A stretch of 64,000 nucleotides of DNA from Diplonema papillatum (taxonomy: Eukaryota > Euglenozoa > Diplonemea > Diplonemida > Diplonemidae), in NCBI GenBank assembly GCA_030068145.1, contig JAPJBO010000318.1, forward strand, positions 124,001-188,000. Reading direction: 5' to 3'. A model generated the notes under the pieces. That model was not told the DNA's origin and searched no databases. It saw nothing but the letters and a program-made list of their open reading frames with translations. Positions 1-10,870 of this stretch are shown here, in pieces. The position numbers were made by a program, and so were the translations under genes. Position 1 is the stretch's first letter. Every line of letters begins with the position of its first letter.

Positions 1-1147
1 TTTCTGGATCGTAGTCTGCCCTGTTTCTGGGTTCAATACAGCTTATCGTTGTTCTTGCTCTGTTTCTGGATCGTAGTCTGCCCTGTTTCTGGGTTCAATA
101 CAGCTTATCGTTGTTCTTGCTCTGTTTCTGGATCGTAGTCTGCCCTGTTTCTGGGTTCAATACAGCTTATCGTTGTTCTTGCTCTGTTTCTGGATCGTAG
201 TCTGCCCTGTTTCTGGGTTCAATACAGCTTATCGTTGTTCTTGCTCTGTTTCTGGATCGTAGTCTGCCCTGTTTCTGGGTTCAATACAGCTTATCGTTGT
301 TCTTGCTCTGTTTCTGGATCGTAGTCTGCCCTGTTTCTGGGTTCAATACAGCTTATCGTTGTTCTTGCTCTGTTTCTGGATCGTAGTCTGCCCTGTTTCT
401 GGGTTCAATACAGCTTATCGTTGTTCTTGCTCTGTTTCTGGATCGTAGTCTGCCCTGTTTCTGGGTTCAATACAGCTTATCGTTGTTCTTGCTCTGTTTC
501 TGGATCGTAGTCTGCCCTGTTTCTGGGTTCAATACAGCTTATCGTTGTTCTTGCTCTGTTTCTGGATCGTAGTCTGCCCTGTTTCTGGGTTCAATACAGC
601 TTATCGTTGTTCTTGCTCTGTTTCTGGATCGTAGTCTGCCCTGTTTCTGGGTTCAATACAGCTTATCGTTGTTCTTGCTCTGTTTCTGGATCGTAGTCTG
701 CCCTGTTTCTGGGTTCAATACAGCTTATCGTTGTTCTTGCTCTGTTTCTGGATCGTAGTCTGCCCTGTTTCTGGGTTCAATACAGCTTATCGTTGTTCTT
801 GCTCTGTTTCTGGATCGTAGTCTGCCCTGTTTCTGGGTTCAATACAGCTTATCGTTGTTCTTGCTCTGTTTCTGGATCGTAGTCTGCCCTGTTTCTGGGT
901 TCAATACAGCTTATCGTTGTTCTTGCTCTGTTTCTGGATCGTAGTCTGCCCTGTTTCTGGGTTCAATACAGCTTATCGTTGTTCTTGCTCTGTTTCTGGA
1001 TCGTAGTCTTGCACTGTTTCTGGGTTCAATACAGCTTATCGTTGTTCGTGCTCTGTTTCTGACTGTTTCTGGGTTCAATACAGCTTGTCGTTGTTCTTGC
1101 TCTGTTTCTGGATAGTAGTCTTTGCACTGTTTCTCGGTTCAATACAA
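1..1147. repeat. 62-bp tandem satellite, truncated by window start
   Basis: Sixteen head-to-tail copies of a 62-bp unit run without a visible difference from base 1 to 992, followed by two or three degenerate copies to about 1147. Each unit holds two related halves, both starting CTGTTTCTGG and then diverging (ATCGTAGTC versus GTTCAATACAGC). The array continues off the left edge, so its size is unknown. The sharp change from identical to decayed copies at ~1000 is what array-edge decay with homogenisation of the core looks like. An assembly artefact is also possible. Confidence 0.95.
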
Positions 1148-1669
1148 GGGCGAAGGACGTATCTGCGGCTGCTGCGGCAGCTGCCCGGTGGCAACCCCAC
1201 ACGCAGAACGCGGGGAAGGGGAACCTGTTTCCCAACTACATTGAAGCCCCTTCCCGACCGTAGCATCCGAGGAAGGTGCAAACAAGGAGGGTGCTACAGT
1301 AGCCGTGCACGGGTCTTGGGCGCGTGCCTAGGTCTCCCTGCTCACCTACCAGTGTGTTCCTGGTCGTTGCCCTAATTTGTTGCATTCGTGTGTCTGTCAC
1401 TGCTAGATGGAGTGGTGTTAGTAGCCGGTGGCGACAGTCCGGCAGTCCTGTGACTCGCACCCAACGACTGCCTACCATAGCCGTGCGAGAGGCCCAATTT
1501 ATCATGAAGGAACGGAGAGAATACGAAAAAAAAATGAAAAGCGAAGAGAAGATACTAAAAGGGCACGGCTCGATCGATCCAACCTCGACGGCTACCCGCA
1601 CGGTCCCCTGTAGTAAGGCCATTTGCTGTGATCTTACTAAAAAGAAGTCTAACCTGATTTACTGGAAAG
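1148..1669. other. no recognised gene
   Basis: Open frames of up to 128 codons occur on both strands, but they overlap each other, show no family resemblance and have no consistent codon bias. I see no supported feature here other than the run into the rRNA fragment. Confidence 0.5.
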
Positions 1670-1965
1670 GGATTTGAGGTTAAGTACACTTGTTGGGACC
1701 CGAAAGATGGTGAACTATGCCTGGATAGGACGAAGCCGGGGGAAACCCTGGTGGAGGTCCGTTGCGGTGTTGACGTGCAAATCGCTCGTCAAAGCTGGGT
1801 ATAGGGGCGAAAGACCCATCGAACCATCTAGTAGCTGGTTCACTCCGAAGTTTCCCTCAGGATAGCTAGAACCAAAACAGGAGTTACGCCAGGTAAAGCG
1901 AATGATTGGAGGCATGCAGCTATATATGACTAGTGCCCCTAGTCATTCTCACTGGACCTTGGGGT
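1670..1965 (+). pseudogene. LSU (28S-type) rRNA internal fragment
   Basis: This stretch matches the universally conserved internal part of nuclear large-subunit rRNA, recognisable from GACCCGAAAGATGGTGAAC, GACGTGCAAATCG, GGGTATAGGGGCGAAAGAC, ATCTAGTAGCTGGTT, CGAAGTTTCCCTCAGGATAG and AGGTAAAGCGAATGATT. Only about 300 nt of the ~3.4 kb molecule is present, flanked by unrelated sequence. Both ends, and the part after about 1870, are diverged. It is therefore a dispersed rRNA fragment or pseudogene, not a functional rDNA unit. Confidence 0.88.
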
Positions 1966-2897
1966 GATCCGCCTACTTTTTTTAGCAGAAGTCTTCACAG
2001 AATTTCAGATCAATACGTCTTCTTTGCTGCGTTGGTGGGAAGTCATTTGCGTGCAAATGAGTACCACACTATGCCAGGTTTTCGCTACGTGAATCCAAAG
2101 GGGTCATCTAGCCGCGCTATCGTCGAGCAACCCTTGTTGGTTGCAACTGTTGTTGGAAGTTACTGACTACTTCATAATCCGAAAAGGAATCGGAATCTTC
2201 ACTTTCCCGGTAGCGCCAACAGGCACGCCGAGATGCGGAGGGCGCGATCGTCGTACAAGTTGTTGCAACTTTTCGCAACTTTGCAGAGCTTTGCAGGACG
2301 CTGCAAAAAACTATGGGTCAACCCTGATTGTGAAAAGTTGTGAAGATTTCTGCTGAACACAGTAGGTCCACCGGCGGTGCACTAAAAAGTCTGGCGTGAC
2401 GCCCGCCTTTTCAACTCCAGCTTTTGAGGTTTGACTCCGCCGTAGCAGAGGAAGAAGAGGCACTGCCGTTGTCTAGCCCCCGCCCGCCTCTTTCGACCAC
2501 GTAAGGCCTTGGCAGCGGGAGGAGATGGGGTGGGGTAATAATAAAATCCTCACTCCTATGCTTGTGTCTGTCACTCTCGTCCTCCGCTCCTGCTCTGCTT
2601 GCCGCGCGCAGTATAGTTGGAGCAAAATGTGAAGCCAGAAAGCTGTTAATCTTGCAGCTGACCACGTGGTGCCACGGGAACTCCGAAGAAAAATGAAGCA
2701 AGTGGGAAGGGAGGGAGGGGAAGCAAGCTAATTTGTTTCTCTGGACAGTCTTCAAAGAAACAAGTTTCTTTTCCTACAAAAAAAAAAACGCGTCGCGTAA
2801 CGCGTTCGGCTCTAAGAATAAAACGAAGGTGTTTTGGGTTCTTTTTTGTTGGTTTCTTGTTCTGGCGCTAAAAGAGGCATGCGGGTTTACGGCCGGC
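1966..2897. other. no recognised gene
   Basis: No coding sequence, RNA gene or repeat family is supported here. A cluster of GCAACTTTGCAG-like words at 2260-2320 and an A-run near 2780 are the only visible irregularities. Confidence 0.4.
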
Positions 2898-3690
2898 CGG
2901 TGTTGAGGACCCTGGGTGCCCACAATTGCTGTGCACTCTGTGGTGGGGCTCTCTGGGTCGAGATGCGGGCCGTATAAGGTTCAGCATAAGAAACCCACGG
3001 CTGGTCTGCGTCGAGATCCCAAATCTGGGCTCATTTGGTATGTGGGTTTCTTCGTTCTGGACCATTTGGGGCGTGTAGGTTTCCAGGCGTCAGGTGTTAT
3101 AGGTCCTGCGTGCCCACAATGGCTGGTACACAGTGGTGGAGCTCTCTGGGTCGAGATGTGGTCCGCATACGGTTCAGAATCAGAAACCCACGGCTGGTCT
3201 GCGTCCAGATCCCAAATCTGGGCTCATTTGGTATGTGGGTTTCTTCGTTCTGGACCATTTGGGGCGTGTGGGTTTCCAGGCGTCAGGTGTTATAGGTCCT
3301 GCGTGCTCACAATGGCTGGAGTGGTGGGGCTCTCTGGGTCGAGATGTGGTCCGCATACAGTTCAGCACGGCTGGTCTGCGTCCAGATCCAAATCTGGGCT
3401 CATTTGGTATGTGAGTTTCTTGTTCTGGACCATTTGGGGCGTGTGGGTTGCCAGGCGTCAGGTGTTCTAGGTCCTGCGTGCCCACAATGGCTGGTACACA
3501 GTGGTGGAGCTCTCTGGGTCGAGATGTGGTCCGCATACGGTTCAGAATCAGAAACCCACGGCTGGTCTGCGTCCAGATCCCAAATCCGGGCTCATTTGGT
3601 ATGTGAGTTTCTTGTTCTGGACCATTTGGGGCGTGTGGGCTTCCAGGCGTCAGGTGTTACAAACCCTGCGTGCCCACAATGGCTCGGTAC
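2898..3690. repeat. ~175-195-bp tandem satellite, about 4.5 copies
   Basis: Four to five direct copies of a unit contain CCAGGCGTCAGGTGTT, TGCCCACAATGGCTGG, CTCTCTGGGTCGAGATG and CATTTGGTATGTG. The marker CCAGGCGTCAGGTG recurs near 3082, 3276, 3450 and 3644, giving unit lengths of about 195, 174 and 194 bp. The apparent ORFs across the array (for example 2916-3470 and 3180-3536) come from the repeat and should not be called genes. Confidence 0.9.
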
Positions 3691-4298
3691 ACGATGCAGT
3701 TTCAAGAGATAGGGACTGGCTCAACAGGGCACTGCTCAGGGTAGTTGAAGAGTTGAAGGCCTGGCAGTGGTCCCGAGGGACGATGGTACTAATGCATTCC
3801 CTTACTAAACTGCTCAGCTGCCCACGATTGCACGAGACGTTCGTTGACCACACTACCCTGAGCTCAAATCCTGGACGTGGTTTCAGGTGGCAGGTTGGCA
3901 AATGATCATGATCACAAGGTCCTACTTGGGCGGTTCGGTTTCCTCGCACATTGCATGTGGCTAAAACAAAAAAGAAGAGGTGGAGTGGGGACAGACGCGT
4001 TACTTAACGCACTCGGCTCTAAAAAAGGACAAAGAAATGCGTAGTTTTGTTCTATTCTTTTACTTGTTAGTTGTCGACAACTTTTTTTGTATTGAGGTGT
4101 CATTCAGATGTAAATCCAAAGCCGCCCACGTCAAATTTTGTTAAGCATTGAGTTCTTTTAAGTGCATGAACCACATGGATTAGCATGCACTGTGTCGCCG
4201 CTTAAGGTTACTTTATGACGTTGTTAAGCAGCGGCTGCCAAAACTTGCCGTGACACCTATGATCAAAGTAAAGGAGGAAAGGAGAAAATGTTTCTAAA
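3691..4298. repeat. spacer with ~100-bp dispersed repeat at 4145-4262
   Basis: The right half (4145-4262, containing CACATGGATTAGCATGCACT and ending near CTGCCAAAACTTGCCGTG) recurs in diverged form at 26982-27056, 39045-39125 and partly 14062-14095. The rest of the stretch shows nothing I recognise. Confidence 0.7.
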
Positions 4299-4590
4299 AA
4301 AATACTCGACGTAGCTGCTTCGACTCCGAATGGAAGGGGGGAAATATAGAGGTAAGGGGCAGATACAATACAAACACAATCTGATTTGTTCTTCGCTTAC
4401 ACCACCGTGTGTTGTTTTCTCACTCAGGATTTTTTGACCTGTTGTGTTTGTGTGATTTGTCGTGTAGGGGTAGACCCGCATGACCTCACGTCCGTTCAAC
4501 ACGTGGTTCGGTAGTTACAGCACTTGGGATCCCTTCTGTTCTTTGTCGGGCAGCATCGTCGAGCATTTCCTTTCAAGCTGGCGCTTATGT
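4299..4590 (+). repeat. dispersed ~220-300-bp repeat family (AATACTCGA...GCGCTT)
   Basis: This is one copy of a short interspersed family beginning AATACTCGA and ending near TCAAGCTGGCGCTT. Close relatives lie at 8204-8512 (minus) and 49424-49510 (partial). A second subfamily sharing the layout and ends lies at 10408-10620 (minus), 35760-35985 (plus) and 41804-42020 (plus). There is no coding capacity and I could not establish terminal inverted repeats or target duplications. It is likely a non-autonomous element. Confidence 0.8.
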
Positions 4591-4739
4591 AAAAGAAAAA
4601 CGAAGGTATACTCCTTGGTGATCACGTTTGTATTCTCTCCTGTGTCATGACACAATAGGGGGGGGGGGGGGGGGAAGGGGAATTGCAAGAATGTGCTTGC
4701 TTGGAATGGATAGTGTGCTCAACAGCCGCGCACTGGTCC

Positions 4740-5003
4740 CGTCTGCGCTCTGTGTTTCGGTCCTTTGAGCCACGGACACATCAGGCGGACCATCATCAGC
4801 GCTGGAACCTGAGTGTCTGCAGAAAGGATCTGGTTTGTCAGGGCGGGGCTGTTCGTACCTAGCCAAGACCACCCAGCACAGGCGAATCCGTCACGGAGGA
4901 GGCCCCCCCTACAACCGGGTCTGAGCAGAGACTCAGCAGTCAGTTAAAAAATTCGGGGCCCCCGCCCTGATTGTGACTGCGACTCGCTAGGCAGCACTGA
5001 CTT
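4740..5003 (+). repeat. dispersed repeat also found split at 38.0 and 38.7 kb
   Basis: The segment containing CACGGACACATCAGGCGGAC and, further on, GTGACTGCGACTCGCTAGGC recurs as two separated pieces at about 38730-38885 and 38045-38165, and weakly at 29475-29535. The pieces are in inverted order relative to this copy, so this is either the longer form or a rearranged one. A pure G tract of more than 20 bases precedes it at ~4652. Confidence 0.75.
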
Positions 5004-5191
5004 GTCTTCTTTTTACGGTGGCAATCTGCGAAGTAGACTCCGCACTTTGATGTAACAGGGTTCTTCAGTCAAACTTGGCTTGTTGCATTGATGTAACAGT
5101 GTTTTTCCCGTCGAATTTGGCTTGCTACATACACGGTGAACTCCAGCAACTTTTGCTCGAGCTAAAGTCCAGCCTCAAGTGCGGGTGTGAC

Positions 5192-5497
5192 CAGGGCATA
5201 CGCTCCGTTTTCGGTCTCAGAAAAAATACGTGTGGTCCACGTGTGGGCGCTTAAGGTTCGAGGGGGAAAAAACCCTTTCTCCTCATGTGCGACGGCAAAA
5301 AAAATAGTGTCGCTACTGACTTGGCGACACCTGGCTGTGCGGCCTTGACCGCTAGTGGGCCTAGACTCCCCTGCATGTGGACCAATAAATGAGAATCCAC
5401 ATGTGTGGTACCTGTGGATCCACACGTGGGGGAACAAAATCCAAAAAGAATTAACGTGTGGAAATCCACACGTTCCACACGTGGAGCGTAAGCCCTG
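5192..5497 (-). mobile_element. complete non-autonomous hAT-type MITE
   Basis: This ~306-bp element ends in inverted CAGGGC(T/A)TACGCTCC termini and is flanked by a perfect 8-bp target duplication, GGTGTGAC, at 5184-5191 and 5498-5505. CAGG-type termini plus 8-bp duplications point to the hAT superfamily. The interior is rich in nested palindromes built on CCACACGTGTGG and carries no ORF. Other complete copies are at 56988-57304, 58942-59250 and 63539-63874. The left terminus has one mismatch (CATA for CTTA). Confidence 0.9.
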
Positions 5498-5505
5498 GGT
5501 GTGAC

Positions 5506-6298
5506 CACACCCAGAAATAGGGTGTGGCACACCCGCTTTGGAGAGTCTGGTTTAACTCGAGTAAAAGTTGCTACGAGTTCACCGTGTAGATGTTACAGTG
5601 TTTGACATGCTGCCTACAAACTGTTACACTCGGTTACAGCGGTTCACACTGGGTGTAAACAGCCGCGGGTAAAAAAAAACCTTTTTAGAGTGAAAGTTCG
5701 CTTTTTGGGGAGGGGTTGGCGTTTAGCGTAGCCTTACATTCTGAATCGGAGCAGCACTCCGCTCTAGTGACATAGCTAACTAATCTGGCATGACCTCGCC
5801 TCGATAATCTCAAATGGCGGTGTTAACATTCCACAGAAAGAATCGTTCGCGATTCAAGAAGAGGGATGCCGATTAGAATGAGTATGAATGACATACCACG
5901 TGCTCGAAAGACATGGAGGGAATGCAAAATGAATCGGTCATGTGCCAATGAAAATGCAAAAGTCAAGACCGTTCCTCTCCCATGGACTCTTGTTTAGACC
6001 CATGCTCCGCAGAGCAAAGTGGACGCGGGGTTGCCGGTCAACTGGTGGGAAGGGGGAAGGTTGCTGCTTTTTTTTAGAGTGCAAGTTCGCTTAGGGATCC
6101 GGGGTTTTATAGTCTCCGGGTGACCGTAGTCATAAAGGTTCCTTTAAGGTATAGTATGTTTGTGTGTATATCTTTGCTGTCTTTTGCCGACTATTCGACT
6201 TACTTTAGCGCGCGCTCTTTTTTCCTAAGTGCTTTGCCAAGTCCATGGCTCTTGTGACCGATACCGAGTTCACGTTCGCGATGAAAAAAGTTTTTTTT
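5506..6298. other. no recognised gene; one dispersed-motif copy
   Basis: There are no supported genes. 6069-6165 carries a copy of the CCGGGGTTTTA..GTCTCCG motif block described in the findings, followed by a segment (GGTTCCTTTAAGGTAT) that also recurs near 62985. 5683-5705 is a partial copy of the left part of the same block. Confidence 0.5.
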
Positions 6299-6304
6299 AT
6301 AAGC

Positions 6305-7950
6305 CACGGTTGGCAGATAATCACGATTATTATCTACTATTAGATATTCCGAAATCCGCCCCAAATTATTAGATTTTATTAGAAATAATTAGATAGTATT
6401 ACCTGGTTCCTGAAATTATTAGATATTATTACCAGGTAATTATCCATTATTACCTGACTTTCCCATGCATTCTCACAGCAAAAGTGCCCCTAGGAGTGGA
6501 AGGTGATCGTCACGGTGGGTGTTCGTGCGTCCAAACCGTTCCTTTCACCCCGTTCGCAATTCCGTTTGTTGCTAAGTCGAAAAGGAAGGATGCCAAAAGA
6601 GGTAAGAGAGGTTTGAGGCAAGATCCTGGCAGAGGACGATGATGTGGCATGTGGGGTATGCGACCTCTACCCGCCAGAACCCGTATTCTTAGGGCAGAAT
6701 GGGGGTCTAACTCCATCTGGGAAACCTTCTTTTGAGCACGAATCCCGTTCGCTGGGCATACAGTCCGTTGCATGTGGCCTTTGATGATCGGCATTCGCTG
6801 GAACCCGACCGAAGCAGACAATAAGATCCTGTGTCATTTCACGTTCATTTGCACGCGGAATGTACGGCCTGCTTGTGATCTTCTGCCGGTTCGGGCTGTC
6901 TTCTGCAAGCACCATAGTCACGTCCTGCCTTTTCACCGCGGCTTACCCACAACCGCTTTGATGAAGTGCTGGGACTTGCGGTGATTCGCACTGCCGGCCT
7001 CGATACGTTCATACCAAAGTGGTACGAAAAGAAAGGGTGCCCAAACGGTGGGACGGTTGGGCTGGGGGAAAGGTCGAGCTATCGCTGGGCGATCAGTACC
7101 ACCGCGAAAGTACCGAGACAGCGAAACTACTGACAGAGCATCTGAGAGCTGGAAGTGCACGGCCAAGCTTTGTGCAAGCATTGCGCTCATTCGTTCGTTT
7201 TTTTTGGGAATCATCGGACCACGACAGAAGGCGCGAACACGCGAGCGAAGAAGGCTTAAATGCTTGAAGTACATTATGGGGCGACATTAATACATACCAT
7301 TGCTTAAAAACACCTTGGCGTCACCGCTTGGCTTGCACTGCCAGGCCACCCAGTCTCTTGCCTGGCATGGATTCTGGTGTTGTTTTCGTGTTTCTTCTTC
7401 TTTGCGTTTGTCGCCATTGAGCATCGTCCGGGACCGTGATGTTTTCTGGGCGGGCGCCGGGTTTTCGCTCACAAACTCGCAGATTTTGAACTCGCATGTG
7501 AGTTTTGGGCTGAGTGCATAATCTGAGATTGGAGGAACAATCTGCAGATCTTCACCGAAAGCTGAATCTGAGATTTTCACCGAGAGCTAAATCAGATATT
7601 TTCACTGAGTACAAGCCTGAGATTTGGGTGTAGCTACTTTGATTTCTGGGTTCCCTCCATTTTCACGGCTTCATTGCCAAGATCCTAGTCCGACTGAGTA
7701 GTCTTTCCCGGATCCTCCCACATCCTGGGGACTCTCTACAGGCGACTATTAGATTATTAGAAATTATTAGAAACTATTAGAAATTATTAGAAATTATTAG
7801 AAATTATTACCAGGTAATAATTATTATTAGAAATTATTAGAAATTATTAGTTATTGCCCATTATTAGATCTAATAATACGTAATAATCGGGCTAATAATA
7901 TCTAATAAAATCTAATCGAATCTAATAATAATTATTACATGCCAACCGTG
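6305..7950. mobile_element. putative 1.65-kb TIR DNA element with ATTATTAG subterminal repeats
   Basis: An 11-bp perfect inverted repeat, CACGGTTGGCA at 6305-6315 and TGCCAACCGTG at 7940-7950, bounds this segment. The identical 6-mer ATAAGC flanks both ends (6299-6304, 7951-7956) and is a candidate target duplication. Just inside each end lie AT-rich blocks made of TTATTAGA-type words (6318-6467 and 7746-7935). The GC-richer interior has only short unsupported ORFs, so any transposase is absent or unrecognisable. The superfamily is not assigned. Confidence 0.65.
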
Positions 7951-7969
7951 ATAAGCGCAGTGGTTTTCC

Positions 7970-8203
7970 GCTTAGCCAACAAAATGAAATTGGTTGGCTA
8001 AAAAATATCACGGTTCACAAAAAGAGGTCAAAAAACTTTCTCTCAACCGATCTTTTTGCATGGTGTTAGGAGGGTCGGCAGGTTGTGGCTTCCGGCTTAG
8101 ATGGAACTCGTGTGGCGAATAAAAGTTTTTTGGCCAACCCCATTTCCGTGGAAAAAAGTTTTTGGCGAAAAAATATTTTTTAGCCACACAGGAAAAACAC
8201 TGC
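7970..8203. repeat. AT-rich foldback-containing spacer
   Basis: A short hairpin, TTAGCCAAC paired with GTTGGCTAA, sits at about 7973-8000. No gene is supported. The minus-strand ORF 8008-8622 spans this and the adjacent dispersed repeat and is a by-product. Confidence 0.5.
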
Positions 8204-8512
8204 ATAAGCGCCAGCTTGGAAGGAAATGCTCGACGACGCTGCCCGACAAAGAACTGCGTAGTTTTGGTTTGGAACCGAAGGGATCCCAAGTGCTGTAACC
8301 ACCGAACCACGTGTTGAACGGACGTGATATCATGCGGGTCTACCCCTACACAACAAATCACACAAACACAACAGGTCAAAAGTCCTGAGTGAGAAAACAA
8401 CACACGGTGGTGTAAGCGAAGAACAAAACAGTACTTGTATTGCATCTGCCCCTCTAGCCTCTGTATTTCCTCCCTTCCATTCGGAGTCGAAGCAGCTACG
8501 TCGAGTATTTTA
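8204..8512 (-). repeat. dispersed repeat, copy of the 4.3-kb family
   Basis: This is the reverse-oriented copy of 4299-4590, starting TAAGCGCCAGCTTGGA and ending at CGAGTATTTT. It is followed at 8521-8575 by another copy of the GGAGAC/CCGGGG motif block and at 8680-8752 by a truncated hAT MITE end (ACGCTCCACGTGTGG). Confidence 0.85.
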
Positions 8513-8812
8513 TCGGGTAAATTTTTTAGAGTGAAAGTTCGCTTGAAACTCCGGGGTTTTTGTGTTTCCGAGGATCGCGAGGGGACGCGTCCCCTCAGTT
8601 TCGTTTTTAACAATATGTACACGGTCCTGGAAAATAAGGGCTTTCTACTAGCAACTGTGCTCCCCCACGGTGATTACGCTCCACGTGTGGAACGTGTGGA
8701 TTTCCACACGTTTCTTTTTTTTTTTTTTTCCCCACGTGTGGATCAGGGATTTATATAGCTTTTGCTCCTCTGAAGAAAAGTCCTTTTTCCCCTCGGGGTC
8801 CTGTCCCGGATC

Positions 8813-9187
8813 CAAAATTAATTAGAATTGGTAGTCAACAGGCACCGTGCCAGCCCAGCCCAGCCCAGCCCAACAACTCCAGCCCAATAACCCAGCCCAG
8901 CCCAGTCCAACATACCAGCCCAGCCCAGCCCAGCCCAGCCCAACAACTCAGCCCAGCCCAGCCCAGCCCAGCAACTCAGCCCAGCCCAACAACTCAGCCC
9001 AGCCCAGCCCAGCCCAACAACTCCAGCCCAATAACCCAGCCCAGCCCAGTCCAACATACCAGCCCAGCCCAGCCCAGCCCAGCCCAACAACCAGCCCAGC
9101 CCAGTCCAACATACCAGCTCAGCCCAGCCCAGCCCAGCCCAGCCCAATAACCCAGCCCAGCCCAGTCCAACATACCAGCCCAACCTC
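8813..9187. repeat. (CAGCC)n-type minisatellite
   Basis: A dense array of CAGCC pentamers is interrupted by CAACAACT, CAATAACC and GTCCAACATACC spacers in a semi-regular pattern. It is preceded by a single unit of the AATTAGAATTGGTAGTCAAC repeat that forms the next array. Open frames on both strands are low-complexity artefacts. Confidence 0.93.
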
Positions 9188-9284
9188 AGAGCTTCTCTCC
9201 CTTCGGGATGAGCGTAACAAAGGCTGTATTTACTGCCTCTAGTACTGCTACTTCTGATAGCATGCTGTGAGCTTCTGTCGTCTT

Positions 9285-9575
9285 TGAATCCAAATTTAAT
9301 TAGAATTGGTAGTCAACGTCCAATTTCCGATCTCAAATTTAATTAGAATTGGTAGTCAACGTTCAATTTTGAATCCAAATTTAATTAGAATTGGTAGTCA
9401 ACGTCCAATTTCCGATCCCAAATTTAATTAGAATTGGTAGTCAACGTTCGATTTTGAATCCAAATTTAATTAGAATTGGTAGTCAACGTCCAATTTCGGA
9501 TCCCAAATTTAATTAGAATAGGTAGTCAACGTCCAATTTCCGATCCCAAATTTAATTAGACTTGGTAGTCAACGT
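9285..9575. repeat. ~42-44-bp minisatellite, about 7 units
   Basis: Direct repeats of TTAATTAGAATTGGTAGTCA alternate between AACGTCCAATTTCCGATC and AACGTTCAATTTTGAATC linkers, giving a partial dimeric alternation. The same core occurs once at ~8815, so the CAGCC array appears to sit inside or beside an older copy of this array. Confidence 0.92.
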
Positions 9576-9660
9576 CTCGCCTCCCACCACCCCCTTTGGC
9601 CCTCCGCCCCTGGCCCTCCTGCCTCCTCTTTCCCCGCCTCCGTTTTACTCTTCCTGCCCC

Positions 9661-9727
9661 CATGGCTTCGCCATGGCTTTCGCCATGACTTCGCCATGGC
9701 TTTCGCCATGACTTCGCCATGGCTTCG
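9661..9727. repeat. short palindromic tandem repeat
   Basis: ATGGCTTCGCCATGGCTTTC-type words repeat four times. Each contains the self-complementary core GCCATGGC. Confidence 0.85.
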
Positions 9728-9802
9728 TCCCTCACCCCCGCTGATCCCGGTTGGTAGTGACCCGGCCCTACCCCAACCCCCAGCCCAAAATTAAGTCAAT
9801 TT

Positions 9803-9853
9803 TTTTTTTTTCGCGCTCGGGGTGGCCCCGAGCCCCAGACCCATATATAAATC
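9803..9853 (-). repeat. T-tract / 8-bp hairpin / TATATA module
   Basis: On the minus strand the order is TTATATATGG, a short spacer, the hairpin GCTCGGGG-CCA-CCCCGAGC, then an A-tract. The same layout with a different but still perfectly paired stem occurs at 41124-41182 (minus) and 59308-59365 (plus). Confidence 0.75.
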
Positions 9854-9857
9854 ACTG

Positions 9858-10143
9858 GTGTGGATCCACAGGTACCACATGTGGATTCTGATTTATTTTT
9901 TCCTCCACGCGTGCTTGCCACAGGTTGGTCCACTTGCAGGGTGTCTAGTCGCCAAGGCCGCACAGCCAGGTCGCCAAGGCCGCACAGCCAGGTCGCCAAG
10001 ACCGGTAGTGAGGCTATTTATTTTGCCCGCCCGCACATAGGGGGGAATATCGGGGGGGATAGGTTTTTTTCTCCCTCGAACCTTAGACGCCTACGTGTGG
10101 ACCACACGTATTTTCTGAGGCCGAAAACGGAGCGTTAGCCCTG
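9858..10143 (+). mobile_element. 5'-truncated hAT MITE copy
   Basis: It aligns with the right-hand part of the complete MITEs (GTGGATCCACAGGTACCACA onwards) and ends in GGAGCGTTAGCCCTG, a one-mismatch right terminus. The left terminus is missing, replaced by the hairpin module. Internally GGTCGCCAAGGCCGCACAGCC is locally triplicated. Confidence 0.85.
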
Positions 10144-10407
10144 TCCCACACACCGCTTTCCCACAGTGTGTGGGTGGTCAGAATAGCCACAACATGTACC
10201 CACGATCGTGGCTGTCGTGGCTTGAATCTTCTTCCTTTGTGGTAGTTCCGCTGCGGAGTTTTTGCGGAGAGTTCTTACGTACTTCGTTACTTCGGTTTTT
10301 CGGGGGTACCAAACTCATTGGCAATGGATAGGACAGGTCCAGCCGCACGTTGCTGTGGCATCGACGTAACGCCAAATTCGCGGCGGGGGGGTTTTTTTTT
10401 TTTGTAT

Positions 10408-10620
10408 AAGCACCTGCTTTGTAGGAAATGCTTGAGGAGGCTGCCAGTTGCGATAGATCAAAGGAGGTAAATGTGCTGTAGCCCACACGAAACACAGGTA
10501 ACCCTGGGTTTAGTGGCGGGCGTAAGCGTTCAACAAAAAAGACCCACTTTGTAGTTGTATTGTTTTCTCCCCCTCTAGCCTCCTTCGAAATGAGCACAAG
10601 GCAGTCCCTCGAGTATTTTT
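10408..10620 (-). repeat. dispersed repeat, second subfamily
   Basis: This is the minus-strand copy of the family seen at 35760-35985 and 41804-42020 (AATACTCGAGGG ... GGGTGCTT). It is directly followed by the 10632-10870 repeat. Confidence 0.85.
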
Positions 10621-10631
10621 TCCCCGATCCG

Positions 10632-10870
10632 CAAGCGACGAGGGACCAGGGAAAGCCTGCTACACGGGAGCCAAGCTTCACGTGTTCGGCGGTACTGCAG
10701 AGCCACGGGCCTACGGGTCAAGTGGCTACCGATTTCCCAAACTAAAGCATCAAGGCTTGGCGCACCTTGGGGCTTGGCGCTCGCGCTGAACACAAGCTCG
10801 TCGAGACGGTCAGCCACAGGGCAGAGCGGACGGGGTTGTGGCACTGTGCTGCCTCCGACTCAAGCTGAAC
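10632..10870 (+). repeat. dispersed ~240-bp repeat
   Basis: Near-identical segments occur at 15608-15860 and 41395-41600, recognisable by GGGAAAGCCTGCTACACGGG, GGGCCTACGGGTCAAGTG and CACAGGGCAGAGCGGACGG. No coding frame is conserved among the copies. Confidence 0.85.

Noticed and set aside
2916-3712. Overlapping ORFs of 93-184 codons
   Set aside because: They are the same satellite unit read in several frames; no codon bias.
8847-9242. 131-codon Pro/Ser/Gln-rich ORF and its minus counterpart (Gly/Trp/Leu-rich)
   Set aside because: Both are translations of the CAGCC minisatellite.
10178-10681. 167-codon minus ORF
   Set aside because: It spans a dispersed repeat whose other copies have no conserved frame.
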